From Lolium rigidum (taxonomy: Eukaryota; Streptophyta; Magnoliopsida; Poales; Poaceae): a DNA stretch of 64,000 nt. A program made the translations under genes and the position numbers. Below the pieces are notes generated by a model, which saw nothing but the letters and a program-made list of their open reading frames with translations, had not been told where the DNA came from and ran no database searches. The stretch's first letter is position 1; each line of letters opens with the position of its first letter. The stretch covers positions 35,846,620 to 35,910,619 of the forward strand of contig NC_061511.1 in assembly GCF_022539505.1 (NCBI RefSeq). Reading direction: 5' to 3'. Below are positions 23,049 to 33,923 of this stretch, in pieces.

Positions 23049-24477
23049 TGATACATCTCAAACGTATCTATAATTTTTGATGCTCCATGCTTGTTTTACA
23101 CCAATTCATATATGTTTTGCTTACACTTTGTTACACTTTTACATGATTTCCGGCACTAACCTATTAACAAGATGCCACAATGTCAGTTCCCTGTTTCTGT
23201 TGTTTTTGTATTTCAGAAAAGTTGTACATGAAATATTCTCGGAATTGGCCGAAACAAAATCCGAAGTCAATATTTTACCGAAATGAAGACGAAGTCCGAA
23301 GGGGGGTCAAAGAGGTGCAGCAGGGCGCCCAAACCACCCTAGGTGTGGCCTGAACCTGGCCCGCGCCTAGGGTAGGTGTGGGGCTACCAGGCACCCCACC
23401 GACCTAAATCCTTCACCTATTTATACATCTTCTCGGGAAAACCCTGGATATACAAGCCTCCGTCCATAAAAAGTTCCGTAGCTCCGCCGCAGTCGCAGAC
23501 AAGATCCGGGAGACAGAAGTCTCTGTTCTGGCACGCTGCCGGGACGGGGAATTTCCCCCCGGAGCCATCTCCATCGACTCCACCGCCATCTTCATCGCTG
23601 TTGTTGACTCATATGATGAGGAGTGAGTAGTTCTCCCCCGGCGATGAGGGCTCTACCGGTAGCTATGTGGTTTATCTCTCTCTCTCATGGTGTGATTTTT
23701 ATGTGATCATGAGCTTTGTAACCTAGATGTCGTTATGCTATTCAAGTGGATTTTACTTATGTGATCTCCGGAGACTCCTTGTCCCACGTGTGTAAAGGTG
23801 ACGGTGTGTGCACCGTGTGGGTCTCTTAGGCTATATTTCACAGAATACTTGTTCACTGAATTATGATTTGAGTTGGATGTCTCTACGAAATTGTGGTGTG
23901 TTAGTACCTCCTATGAATGCTCAAAGTGACGGAGTGGGGTGTTCATTAGTACTTGGTAATACATCTTTAAGGTTTACTTTTGCAGCCCTACACGGTGAAT
24001 TAGTGTTCGTTATCCAACTGGGGAGTAGTTCAGAATACCATAGTGAAGTGCTTTTATTTATATTCCTTTATGATATCATTGTTGAGAGTGACCACTAGTG
24101 AAAGTATGATCCCTAGGCGTTGTTTCCAAACATCGAATCACCCTTTATTTACTATTTTACTGCATGTTTACTTGCTGCCATATTTATTTCAGATTGTTAT
24201 TACCACTCATATTCATCCATATCACTTGCATTTTACTGTCTCTTCGCCGAACTAGTGCACCTATACATCTGAAAAGTGTACTGGGTGTGTTGGGGACACA
24301 AGAGACTTCTTGTATCGTAATTGCAGGGTTGCTTGAGAGGGATATCTTTGACCTCTACCTCCCTGAGTTAGATAAACCTTGGGTGATCCACTTAAGGGAA
24401 ACTTGCTACTGTTCTACAAAGCTCTGCACTTGGAGACCCAACATTGTCTACAAGAATAGAAGTGTGTGTAGACATCA
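23049..24477 (+). repeat. 5' LTR of element B
   Basis: Pairs with 36496-37894 along almost its full length. It contains the block CCTTGTCCCACGTGTGTAAAG with a G-box core (CACGTG), also present in the C LTRs. Confidence 0.9.
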
Positions 24478-24487
24478 AGCTCTTTTC

Positions 24488-24505
24488 TGGCACCGTTGTC
24501 GGGGA
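24488..24505 (+). promoter_or_regulatory. Primer binding site, tRNA-Asp type, element B
   Basis: TGGCACCGTTGTCGGGGA lies 10 bases after the LTR, with two changes from the site in C. Confidence 0.75.
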
Positions 24506-24639
24506 GGTAAGGTAAGAGGTACTCACATCCTCTGGCTACTAGGCTATCTAGTTGCTAGTGAGTGCTCGAAGTTATTTTCTTTAGATTCTGCAATTATATC
24601 TTTTTGTTTCTTGTTTTTATTTTCACTAGTTAGGCTTAA

Positions 24640-25382
24640 TGGAAAACAAAAAAATTTAGAAAGCTTTATATAATTTATCTTGAGTTAGGCATGAGTTGTT
24701 TGAAGAGAAAATTAAAAAACCTATGGAACTTTACTTGCATGCTAGTAGCAATATTATTAGTATGAATTCTTTGAACACCATTATTGCTAATGCTATGGAA
24801 AAGTCTAAGCTTGGGGAAGCTGGTTTTGATGAGCGTGATATTTTTAGTCCCCCAAGCAATGAGGAGGAAATTTACTTTGATGATACTATGCCTCCAATAT
24901 ATGATGATTACAATGATGATTATGTTATTTTCAGTCCACCTACTATTGAGGAGAAAAGTAACTATGATTACAATGTGCCTCCTACATTTGATGATTATGG
25001 TGATGAGAATAATAATGATAGCTATTTTGTTGAATTTGCTCCCACTACAATCAATAAGAATGACTATGCTTATGTGGGGAGTAATAATTTTATGCATGTG
25101 GCTCATGATAAGAATGTTTATGTGATAGTTATATTATTGAGTTTATTCATGATGCTACTGAAAGTTATTATGGGAGAGGAAAATATGATTGTAGAAGTTT
25201 TCATGTTACTAAAACACCTCTCTATATGGTGAAAGTTTTGAAGTTGCTCTTGTTTTATATTCCTATGCTTGTCACTTTGTTCGTTGTGAATTTATTTGTG
25301 TACAAGATTCCTATGCATAGAAAGTGGGTTAGACTTAAATGTGTTTTATATTTGCTTCTTGATGCTCTCTTTTATGTCAATT
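24640..25382 (+). pseudogene. Acidic orphan ORF of element B, broken
   Basis: Homologue of the intact ORF in C (39968-40624). The start region reads MENKKI then a stop. The open part (24696-25232) has KIKKPMELYLHA, NTIIANAMEKSKLGEAGFDE and acidic repeats with PPIYDDYND and PPTFDDYGD. Near 25105 one base is missing compared with C, so the frame shifts into a hydrophobic reading. Element E cuts the region at 25387. I know no function; its repeat presence suggests that it belongs to the life cycle of this non-autonomous group. Confidence 0.75.
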
Positions 25383-25387
25383 CATAT

Positions 25388-25994
25388 TGTTCACACACAA
25401 ACACGTCACAGTGTACCCCCGACGTCGAGCGTGATACGCAAGACAACGTCGCCGGAGGAGACTCACCGGAAGCGCGATACGCAGGATAATCCGGCGAGCT
25501 CTTTTGAAGACCCGAAACCCCACACGCCCGGGACAGACCTCGTCTGGGCGCACGACAGTGATGGGCTGCCCTAGGTCGGTTCGCCCGCCCCTAGGACCTC
25601 GCAGCTGGAAGCTCTCCAACACGAAGAACACCGACAAACGAAGAGCAGAAAACAATAACGAGAGAGAAAAAAGTAAAGGTTTATAGATTGGTTTTGCGAT
25701 TGTGGGTTGTTGTTCAATCGGCCTGCACCCCTCAAGTATATAAGGAGCGTCTGGACTTTTCGTGCAAGACGGAGAGTTGGATTCACGTCCAAAACCCTAG
25801 TTTGGGTCCAATTCGGATGGTTTACCGAACTTTCCAAAACTGTTCAGTTTAAAACTGGCAGTACCTTGCGGGCCTATTTTGATGCAGTAAACGATCTTAA
25901 ATCAAAATATCGTAAACAACAAAGTTGTTCGTCACGGAAAGGCGAAGACTTTCATGTTGACCACTTTTCCATCCGAGTTCATCTTGACCGTTCA
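25388..25994 (-). repeat. Truncated 3' LTR of element E
   Basis: Matches 33042-33624 of the other LTR but lacks the equivalent of 33625-33918 (about 294 bp, the start of the LTR in its own direction). The coding sequence of integrase runs almost straight into this LTR, so one deletion removed the integrase end, the untranslated region, the polypurine tract and the LTR start. Confidence 0.85.
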
Positions 25995-26025
25995 CAACCT
26001 TAAAAGGACCTTCCTAGCTAGGAGA

Positions 26026-27072
26026 TCATTTGCCAAATTTCCTGTCCTTCGAACCGACTGGTAGGATTACTTTCCACACTAAGTCGCCAACTTGGAAGCT
26101 CTTCAACTTCACATTTTTGTTATAAGATCTTGCTACCCGCAATTTATCCTTCTCTATGTCTCTCAGAGCAGTTAAACATTTATCAACAACCTCATCAATG
26201 TTGTCCATCATCAAGTTGTGAAAATCCACTGCCGATAAATCATTCTGCTTGGCGAACCTCAAAGCAGCCAGATTCACCTCTACCGGTAAAACGGCTTCCT
26301 GTCCATACACAAGTTCATATGGAGTTACCTTTGTAGCGCCATGCCTAGAGATCCTATGTGCCCACAAAGCTTCGGACAACACTTCATGCCATCTCCTCGG
26401 ATAATCTTCAATCTTCTTCTTGATGAGCTTGATCAAAATCTTATTACTTGATTCAACTTGTCCATTAGCTTGTGCATAATATGGAGATGAACTGAGCATC
26501 TTTATCTTATAAGATTCGGCAAACTCTTTAACTTCTTTTGCCATAAATGATGAACCTTCATCTGTAGTCAATGTTTGAGGAATGCCGAATCTATGTATGA
26601 TATGCTCAGTTATGAATTTGATCACCTCCTTATGCATGGGTCATATTTTGGAGAGGTATCTCTTCAGACCACTTGGTAAAATAATCAGTAGCTACCAGCA
26701 CGACCCCCGATGCCCTTTTGAAGACGAAGGATGAATCATACCAATGAAATCCAATCCCCAACATCTAAATGGCCACGATTTGATAATAGGATTCAACATA
26801 GCAGCAGGAACCAACTGAATATCACCAAACTTTTGACAAGCCTCGCATCCTTTATAATACCTGAAGCAATCATTGATCATCGTCGACCAATAAAAACCTG
26901 CACGTCGCGATAACCACTTCATCTTCTGTGCCGATTGATGAGTACCACATATGCCTTCATGTACCTCTCCCATAGAAACCCTTGCTTGATCTTCATCCAA
27001 GCACTTCGAAAGAATACCGTCAACTGTTCGGCGATAGAGATCATCATCTATCACTGCATACTTGAAAGCCAT
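26026..27072 (-). pseudogene. Integrase of element E
   Basis: Frame 27072-26692 has the zinc-binding H-H-C-C part (HEGICGTHQSA...CEACQKFG) and the core start WGLDFIGM with the first catalytic Asp. A break at about 26640-26690 follows. Frame 26637-26026 has TLTTDEGSSF (second Asp), YYAQANGQVESSNK (catalytic Glu), then the C-terminal LKSFQVGDLVWK. Integrase inserts the DNA copy into the host chromosome. The far C-terminus is cut by the deletion into the 3' LTR. Confidence 0.88.
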
Positions 27073-27090
27073 CCGCTGAACAACCCTGTC

Positions 27091-28107
27091 CTATCTCTTG
27101 GTAGGATCCTGCAAATATTCAATAATAGGTCTTCTCCAATCTTGTTGTTCACCTACACTAGATCCTTCATTAGTGACCGAATCAATGGGCTTTATTTCGG
27201 CCTTACCTATGCCAGCGAGAACAAACATCGGCTCATGTGATGTATGAAAAACACCACGATCAACATGGTAGCCAGATGCTTGCTGTGATAACTCATTTGC
27301 ATTCCAATTATCTTGCCTAGATATATGAGCAATACTAAAGTAATCCAAGGTAGCAATCATATCTAGACATTTATCAAGATACATATTAAGTGATTCGTCG
27401 AAACATTGAAAAACCTTGGATATTTGTTGTACTACTAGCAACGAATCACCAAAAACCTCAATATGTGTAGCACCTACAACAACTAAAAGTTCAAGCCCAA
27501 ATTATAAAGCTTCATATTCGGCTTGATTGTTTGTGCAAAAATATTCTAAGCGGCATGAGGCTTCAAAAACAGCACCATGAGGAGATATATAAACAACACC
27601 AACACCCTGGCCATTGCTACAAACTGAACCATCAAAGTATAACCTCCATGGTACTAAAGTTACAAGGTTAGTATCAATATCATGCTCATTATCAATCCGA
27701 TGTTCAACAATAAAGTTAGCAACGATTTGGCCTTTCTTAGATTTCAAGGATTCATAAGCCAAATCATACTCAATTAAAGCATAAGCCCATTTACCAATCC
27801 TACCGCTAAGAATTGTTCTATGCAACATATATTTAATGGCATCGGTTTGACAAGCAACAATGCATATGCTAGACAATAAATAATACCTCAGCTTAGTGCA
27901 AGCATAATATAAGCATAAGCATAATTTCTTAATAAAAGTATACCTTGTCTCAACATCCAGTAAACGACGGCTTAAATAAGTGATAACATGCTCTTTTTCT
28001 TCGGTCTCTTGAGTTAAAACAACACCAATGACACCTTTCTCCGTTGCAATATAGAGCCTAAAAATCTCTCCATGTTTAGGCGCCCTTAATACAGGAGGAG
28101 TAGACAA
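27091..28107 (-). pseudogene. RNase H and second RNase H-like domain of element E
   Basis: 28107-27502 holds the usual Gypsy RNase H segment (LYIATEKGVIGVVLTQ, HVITYLSRRL). After a spacer comes a second RNase H-like start (WRLYFDGSVCSNGQGVGVV and TNNQAEYEAL), ending at a stop. 27441-27091 continues it (ARISRQDNW-type wording: FSIAHISRQDNWNANELSQQ). The doubled RNase H places E in the Tat lineage. The stop after EYEAL at 27502 is a real break. Confidence 0.85.
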
Positions 28108-29195
28108 ACAAAGCTTAATTTTCTCAAATGCTTCTTGTTGTTTTGCCCCCAGGTAAAATCATCATCGTTCTTTAACCGAAGAATAGGAGTGAATGCATCA
28201 ACCTTCCCTGACAAGTTCACTATGAAACGCCTCAAATAATTAACCTTACCAAGGAATTTCAGCATATCCTTTTTGCATGTTGGGGCTTGCACTTTCTGGA
28301 TGGCTTGTATCTCCCCGGGATCAATCTCTATGCCATGCTGATGTATAATAAAACGTAAGACTTTTCCAGCCGATACACCGAAAGCACATTTCAAAGGATT
28401 CATCTTGAGCCCATATTTTCTCATTCTCTCAAAAGCTAAGCGCAAATCGGCTAAATGAGATTCATTAGCATTCGATTTAACAACAATATCATCAATATAT
28501 ACTTCAAGTATGACCCCAAACAAATCATGAAAGATTAAATTCATAGCCCTCTGATATGTCGCGCCAGCATTCTTCAAACCAAAAGTCATTACTGTCCACT
28601 CAAATAAACCAACAAACCCGGGACACCGAAAGGCTGTTTTGAATGCATCCTCTTCGGCCATGAAAATTTGGTTGTACCCCACATTTCCATCAAGAAAACT
28701 GATAACTTTATGACCAGAGGCATCATTAATAAGCATATCGGCTATTGGCATGGGATACTCATCTTTGGGTGTAGCTCTATTCAAATCTCTTAAATCAATG
28801 CACAACCTCAATTTGTTGGATCCCTTCTTGCCTACATGCACAATATTAGAAATCCAATCCGCATACCTGCAAGGCTTAATAAAATTAGCTTTAAGCAAAC
28901 GACCGATCTCTTCCTTGATTCGGTCATACATCTTGGAATTGAATTTACAAGCCGGTTGTTTATAAGGCCTAAAACCAGCTTTGATAGGCAGCCGATGCTC
29001 AACTAGCTCCCTGCTCAAACCAGGCATCTCATGATATTCCCATGCAAAGCAATCGACATATTCTTTTAACAGCCTGATCAATACACTTTTCTGACCGGCT
29101 TCCAAATTTTTGTTAACAAACATCGGCCTAGGAATTGAACCATCTCCTATGTCTACGTCTTCCAATGGATCAGTCGATGCAAAACCTTGCCCCAC
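28086..29195 (-). pseudogene. Reverse transcriptase of element E
   Basis: A 369-codon frame covers the Gypsy reverse transcriptase: LRLCIDLRDLNRATPKDEYP, FLDGNVGYNQI (first Asp), FGLKNAGATYQRAMN and EVYIDDIVVKSN (catalytic YIDD). The connection region with KFLGKVNYLRRFI follows. It is the best preserved part of E and overlaps the RNase H frame by 22 bases with a frame change, so pol is shifted there. Confidence 0.9.
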
Positions 29196-29301
29196 TTGTC
29201 CATATCATCTAGTTCCTCTATGGACTCATACATATCGTTCTCACTAGACCGATATTCAATAAGCCGCTTATGCAACCACTCTTCGTTGGGATCCATTTAA
29301 A

Positions 29302-30258
29302 TCACATATTTGGGAGCCGATTATTATAAACCGGATTTAAAGAAACAGGCACAAAGCCATTCCTTGTGGTACTAAGAAAATCAAAATCTGAGAGGTCGCG
29401 CCCTGTCAAGCAAGTAGCATTGGGATGTTGCCAATCCACCGGTGAATCGGCCAAAGCGATACAAGTTGAATTATCTGCATGGACAACCTCAACCTCATCA
29501 TCAACCCACTGTATCAAAAATTGATGCAAAGTAGATGGCACACATTGGTTTGCATGAAGCCAATCGCGGCCTAATATAACATTGTAATTACCTTGCACTT
29601 CAGCAATAAAGAAGGCGGTGGCCAAAGAGTTACTCCCCACGGTGAGCTCCACACTCATGACACCTTTGGCATCTTTTTTCTCTTTGCCTTCAAACCCATT
29701 GAGCACCATGTTGGTGTTTATTAAACCATTCTCATTAAGGCCCAATTTTTTGAAGACTGAATATGGCATAAGATTCACTACTGCACCACCATCAACAAGC
29801 AGTCTAGCAACCGGTGATCCGTTAATGTGTCCCTTGACATATAGCGGTTTCAAATGCTTCACCGGTTCTTTTGGTTTATCAAAGATGGCGTTCTTGGGAC
29901 CAAAGTCTAATTGCGCTACCTCCCCTTCTTCATCTACTGCCCGAAACTCAGAGGGTAAGTAATAAACCATATTCATATCCATACCTTCCCTAGCTGGTGA
30001 GTTCTCAAAATCCACCAATTCTTCATCATCTTCTGATGTAGGTACCGAATCGGGAGTGGTAGGAAGTAGTGTGGTCAATTCATCAATGTTCACGTCCTTC
30101 TCTTTGGATGACGGGGTAGTTGTTGCGACCGTCATGGGAACCGAAGCACCTTCCACTTTCTTGAGCATCCACTTCTTATATGGTACAGGGTGAGTCTTAT
30201 TGAAAACCTCATCCCTCCGCTTTTCAGCTGTATGCTCCACCTTCTCTTGGTTCCTCAT
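29302..30258 (-). pseudogene. Aspartic protease region of element E
   Basis: The 318-codon frame has LYVKGHINGSPVARLLVDGG, AVVNLMPYSVFKKLGL and YNVILGRDWLHANQCVPS. The active site reads DGGA, not the usual DTGA/DSGS; some plant Gypsy families carry this form, so it is not proof of loss. The protease would cut the gag-pol chain. A short gap with a frame change separates it from the reverse transcriptase. Confidence 0.85.
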
Positions 30259-30405
30259 GCGCTGTAGTCTCCTCTTCTTGGTTTTTGTTAGTCCTAGAGG
30301 ACACCACTTCGGTTGAGTATATTTAAGATCTCTCGGCTTAGCCTTGCTTGTGCTAGCTTCGTGGTCATTAGCCGAAGATCTTGGTGGAATAGTCAGTATA
30401 ACTTT

Positions 30406-32324
30406 TTAAGAGTTAGCCGGTTCATCAACAACAACCGGCTCCTTGAGTTTCAGCTCTTGTGTACCTATTATGACTAAGCTGACATTAGTACTATTCTCTT
30501 GCTGCTTGCTACTCTCTGGAATTTCAGCACATGGAGATTTAGGATGCCACTTCATTTTATCATCTCTTGTAGATTTCTGCGATGACCAATTAGTATTGTA
30601 ACTCAAACGGTCTCGAACAGGCCTGGTAATCCTATCATGCACAAATTTCCTAGGTGCTGTCCATCCTTGATGAAAAGCATATGGTGTCATTGGGGTGTGC
30701 ATCCATCCTCCATCGAAGTAATATGGTGCATACGGGGGTGGCGTCATCCATGGCCTCGGAGCCCACTGCTCATACGGCCTTACATGTCGTGAAGACCTCT
30801 CCCTTGGAGGTGATCTTGGACGCTTCACATGTGATGACCGGTTTGTGTTGGAACCGGCCGCTTGGTTTGCATATTTAGACAACAACATATCGAAGATTGG
30901 CTTTATTTGCTTGTGCTGCACCTTAACCTCATTAGTTTTCCATTTGCCAACTTCTGGACTCTTGGGCTTGATAAACTTGGCACGAACATCCCTTTGCACT
31001 TGTGATTGCCCCCCGAGAGTGCAGGATTTTTTATGGTGATCTTCAGCGTCTCCTTGCCATTGGGCTGCTTGCCAAGAACAATCTCTCTTCCCAAGTCCTT
31101 GTTGCCATCCCTGCTGTTCCTGGGCTCACCAACAACAATATTATTTTTGTTAGCGGATCCGGCCGCCTCTGGCCGAATTAAGACTTTTTCCCTTGCAGCT
31201 CCAAAGTATTCATTAGGAATGATTGCTTGTCAATTTGCATGTCAGCAAAGCTTAATCAGCCATCATTGATATCCGATTGTATTTGTCGTCAAAACACATT
31301 GCAATCATTAGTAGCATGAGAAAAAGAATTATGATATTTGCAATAAGCATGCCGTTTTAACTCCTCAAACGGCGGTAAAGTGTGAGACAGTCGAATGTAT
31401 TTTTCTTTTAACATATCATCAAATATCCTATCACATTTGGCTACATCAAAACTGAATGTCATCTCACCTTCACGATTCTTGCGAATCGGCTTAAGAGCAT
31501 CACAAGTATAAGGTTTGGCCTTTGAGGGCCAAACAAATTCAGCAGCATAAATATCAGCTTCATCGTCTGAATTGTCACTATTGTATTCAACTGTGTTTAT
31601 GCGAGGACGATTAGACTTAGACCTATGCAAATATTTTGTTTCTTTGCTTCGGCTCTCTTGAGCCAAAGCTCTTTGTAAAACTTGGCTAATACTTAGATAC
31701 TCATAACCTTCAATTCTTTCTTTAATATGAGTTCTTAAACCATTAACAACCAAGTCTGCCATGTCTCTTTCGGTAACCACCAAACTGTAATATCGGTTTT
31801 TAGTATCTCTAAATCTCTTGATGTAATCGGTGACCGATTTATCATGTTTTTGTCTAACCGATGTAAGATGCAATAATTTAAGCTCATTATCACCACTATA
31901 AAAAATGTTCATGAAATTTATTTTCTAGATGATACCAAGTATTGATAGAACCATAAGGTAAATCAGAAAACCGTGAAAAAGCGGTACCGGTTAAAGACAA
32001 GGGAAATAAACGCACTTTTAAAGGATCGGTATTGCCAGCTTCTCCCAATTGTGCTAAATATTGACTAACATGTTCCCAAGTTGTCTTATTGTCTACCCCA
32101 TTAAATTTAGCAAAATCAGGCACCTTGTAGCCTTGGGGGTACGGTAAAGCATCGAAATATTCCGGATAAGGTTTTTGATACATCCGACTTACAAGCTTCG
32201 GCTCAATTCCGAAGTTATCATAGAACATTTTTTGCAATTCTGACCGAAGTGTGGCCATGTTTTCATCTATGGCGGACGAATTTACTTGTGGTAATTGCAC
32301 AGGAACACTAGCATTACTAGCCAT
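30406..32324 (-). pseudogene. Gag of element E, in several frames
   Basis: Frame 32324-31896 has YPEYFDALPYPQGYKVPDFA and KFNGVDNKTTWEHVSQYLAQ. Frame 31912-31289 follows with VTDYIKRFRDTKNRYYSL and ends near CKYHNSFSHATNDC, a CxxH...H...C zinc-binding arrangement. Frame 30999-30406 is Pro/Arg-rich linker. A stop and frame changes separate the three. Gag forms the particle and binds RNA. Confidence 0.85.
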
Positions 32325-32333
32325 GGGATTTAC

Positions 32334-33008
32334 TCACGCTGCTGGTACCGAAATGAAATTCGGCGCCATGTTTGTGGCTACTGGGCGTGGGACTTGATTC
32401 GGTGGTATCACCGAATAAGGCACACTCCTAATAGGACTAGGGCATGCTGGAGCAGTCATGATCTGACTATCTTGGCTAAAGTAAGGATTCATCAGCGTCT
32501 CACGAAGAACTGTCGATGAAGTAGGTAATGATGGATTAGGGTTTCCTACAACAACGCTTGTACCAACATTAACAGAAGCATCATGAGGCGTGTTTTTACT
32601 AGCTTTCAAGTATTCTATCATGGCATCATAGACTTGACGAATAGACTCAGTAGCATAATGATTAATTGCAGCCAAATGATCAGCAGAAAATAAGCTTGTA
32701 CTTACGGAGAGCTCGGCTGGATCGCCGAGCAGTGGTGGAAGCTTGACCTCCCCAAGCGAAGTTGCACCGCCTTGGCGGTCCTTCTTGAAGCTTGCAAGGA
32801 ACGTCTCTCTGTCTTCCTCCTCTTGCCTCTTCTTCAAAGCCTCGAACTCCTCCTTGCGCTGCTTTTCCAGCGCCTGAAGTTGCTCTCGACGTTTCCTCTT
32901 GAGCGCCTCATAGGCCTCGAGTTGTTCTGCCGAAAGATCATCGAAGCTAGGCTTGATGATGTTTTCGGCGCTAATCTCAGCAGGCTGGGGTAGCTTTCCG
33001 TCTGACAT
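32334..33008 (-). pseudogene. N-terminal coiled-coil ORF of element E
   Basis: The frame from MSDGKLPQPAEI to a stop at 32334 (about 225 codons) is mostly charged: LEAYEALKRKRREQLQALEK and KEEFEALKKRQEEEDRE form a strong coiled coil. It lies between the primer site and gag, almost in line with gag, so it is probably the gag N-terminal region cut off by a stop near 32334. The upstream ATG at 33050 lies inside the LTR. Confidence 0.75.
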
Positions 33009-33015
33009 GATGATC

Positions 33016-33034
33016 GTCCCCAGCGGAGTCGCCA
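33016..33034 (-). promoter_or_regulatory. Primer binding site of element E
   Basis: On the minus strand TGGCGACTCCGCTGGGGAC begins seven bases after the 5' LTR end. It differs from the tRNA-Asp-type site of A, B and C. The tRNA is not assigned. Confidence 0.75.
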
Positions 33035-33041
33035 AAAAGTG

Positions 33042-33918
33042 TGTTCGCACACGAACATGTCACAGTGTACCCCCGGCGTCGAGCGCGATACGCAAGATAA
33101 TGTCGCCAGAGGAGGCTCACCAGAAGCGCGATACACAAGATAACTCGGCGAGCTCTTTTGAAGACCCGAAACCCCACACGCTCGGGAGAGACCCCGTCTG
33201 GGCGCACGGCAGTGATGGGCTGCCCTAGGTCGGTTCGTCCGCCCCTAGGACCTCGCAGATCGAAGCTCTCCAACACGAAGAACACCGACGAACGAAGAGC
33301 AGAAAACAAGAACGAGAGAGAAAAAAGTAAAGGTTTGTAGATTGGTTTTGCGATTGTGTGTTGTTGTTCAATCGTCCTGCACCCCTCAAGTATATAAGGA
33401 GCGGCAGGACTTTCCGTGCAAGATGGAGGGTTGGATTCACGTCCAAAACCCTAGTTTGGGTCAAATTCGGATGGTTTAGATCGAACTTTCCAAAACTGTT
33501 CGGTTTAAAACTGGCAGTAAAAGATCTTAAATTAAAATATCTTAAACAACAAAGTTGTTCGTCTCAAAAATACGAAGAACTTTCATGTTGACCACTTTTC
33601 CATCCGAGTTCATCTTGATCGTTCTTTTTCCCTGTTGTTAAATTCGGTTCGTATTTGGCATGGGCTGAACGTAGGAAGGACTTGTCATCTCTTGCCTCAT
33701 TCTTAACTATAATTTCTGAACTCGCATAGGATTTGTCCTCTCCGCTCTCGGTCCTATTTCTTGCTCTGGCTCTGGAGATCACATATGACCTGGGATTGAG
33801 ATGATCCAAAAATCAAAGTTGCTTGTTTTGAAGAGACGCACAACTTCCGTTTCTATCATTTTTCCATTTAAGGTCATCTTGAAATTTTCACTTTCTTAGG
33901 TAAAAACGTCTGTCAACA
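33042..33918 (-). repeat. 5' LTR of element E (full length)
   Basis: 877 bp, minus strand TGTTGACAG...GCGAACA, next to CATAT at 33919-33923. It contains two related units of about 75 bp (33812-33888 and 33550-33625, roughly 70% alike by eye). TATATAAGGAGC at 33391-33402 reads as a TATA-like stretch only on the plus strand. Confidence 0.88.
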
Positions 33919-33923
33919 CATAT

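Larger units (their letters stand above)
25388..33918 (-). mobile_element. Gypsy LTR retrotransposon E (Tat-like lineage) inside B
   Basis: Flanked by CATAT (25383-25387 and 33919-33923). On the minus strand the order is 5' LTR (33918-33042), primer site, N-terminal ORF, gag, protease, reverse transcriptase, RNase H, a second RNase H-like domain, integrase, then a shortened 3' LTR (25994-25388). Integrase after RNase H is Gypsy order, and the additional RNase H domain is the mark of the Tat lineage. Frames are broken by several stops and shifts, so it is no longer coding-competent. The two LTRs differ by many C/T and G/A changes. Confidence 0.92.

Noticed and set aside
25388..33918. Pol genes as part of element B
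   Set aside because: They are on the opposite strand, are bounded by their own LTRs and CATAT copies, and use a different primer site.
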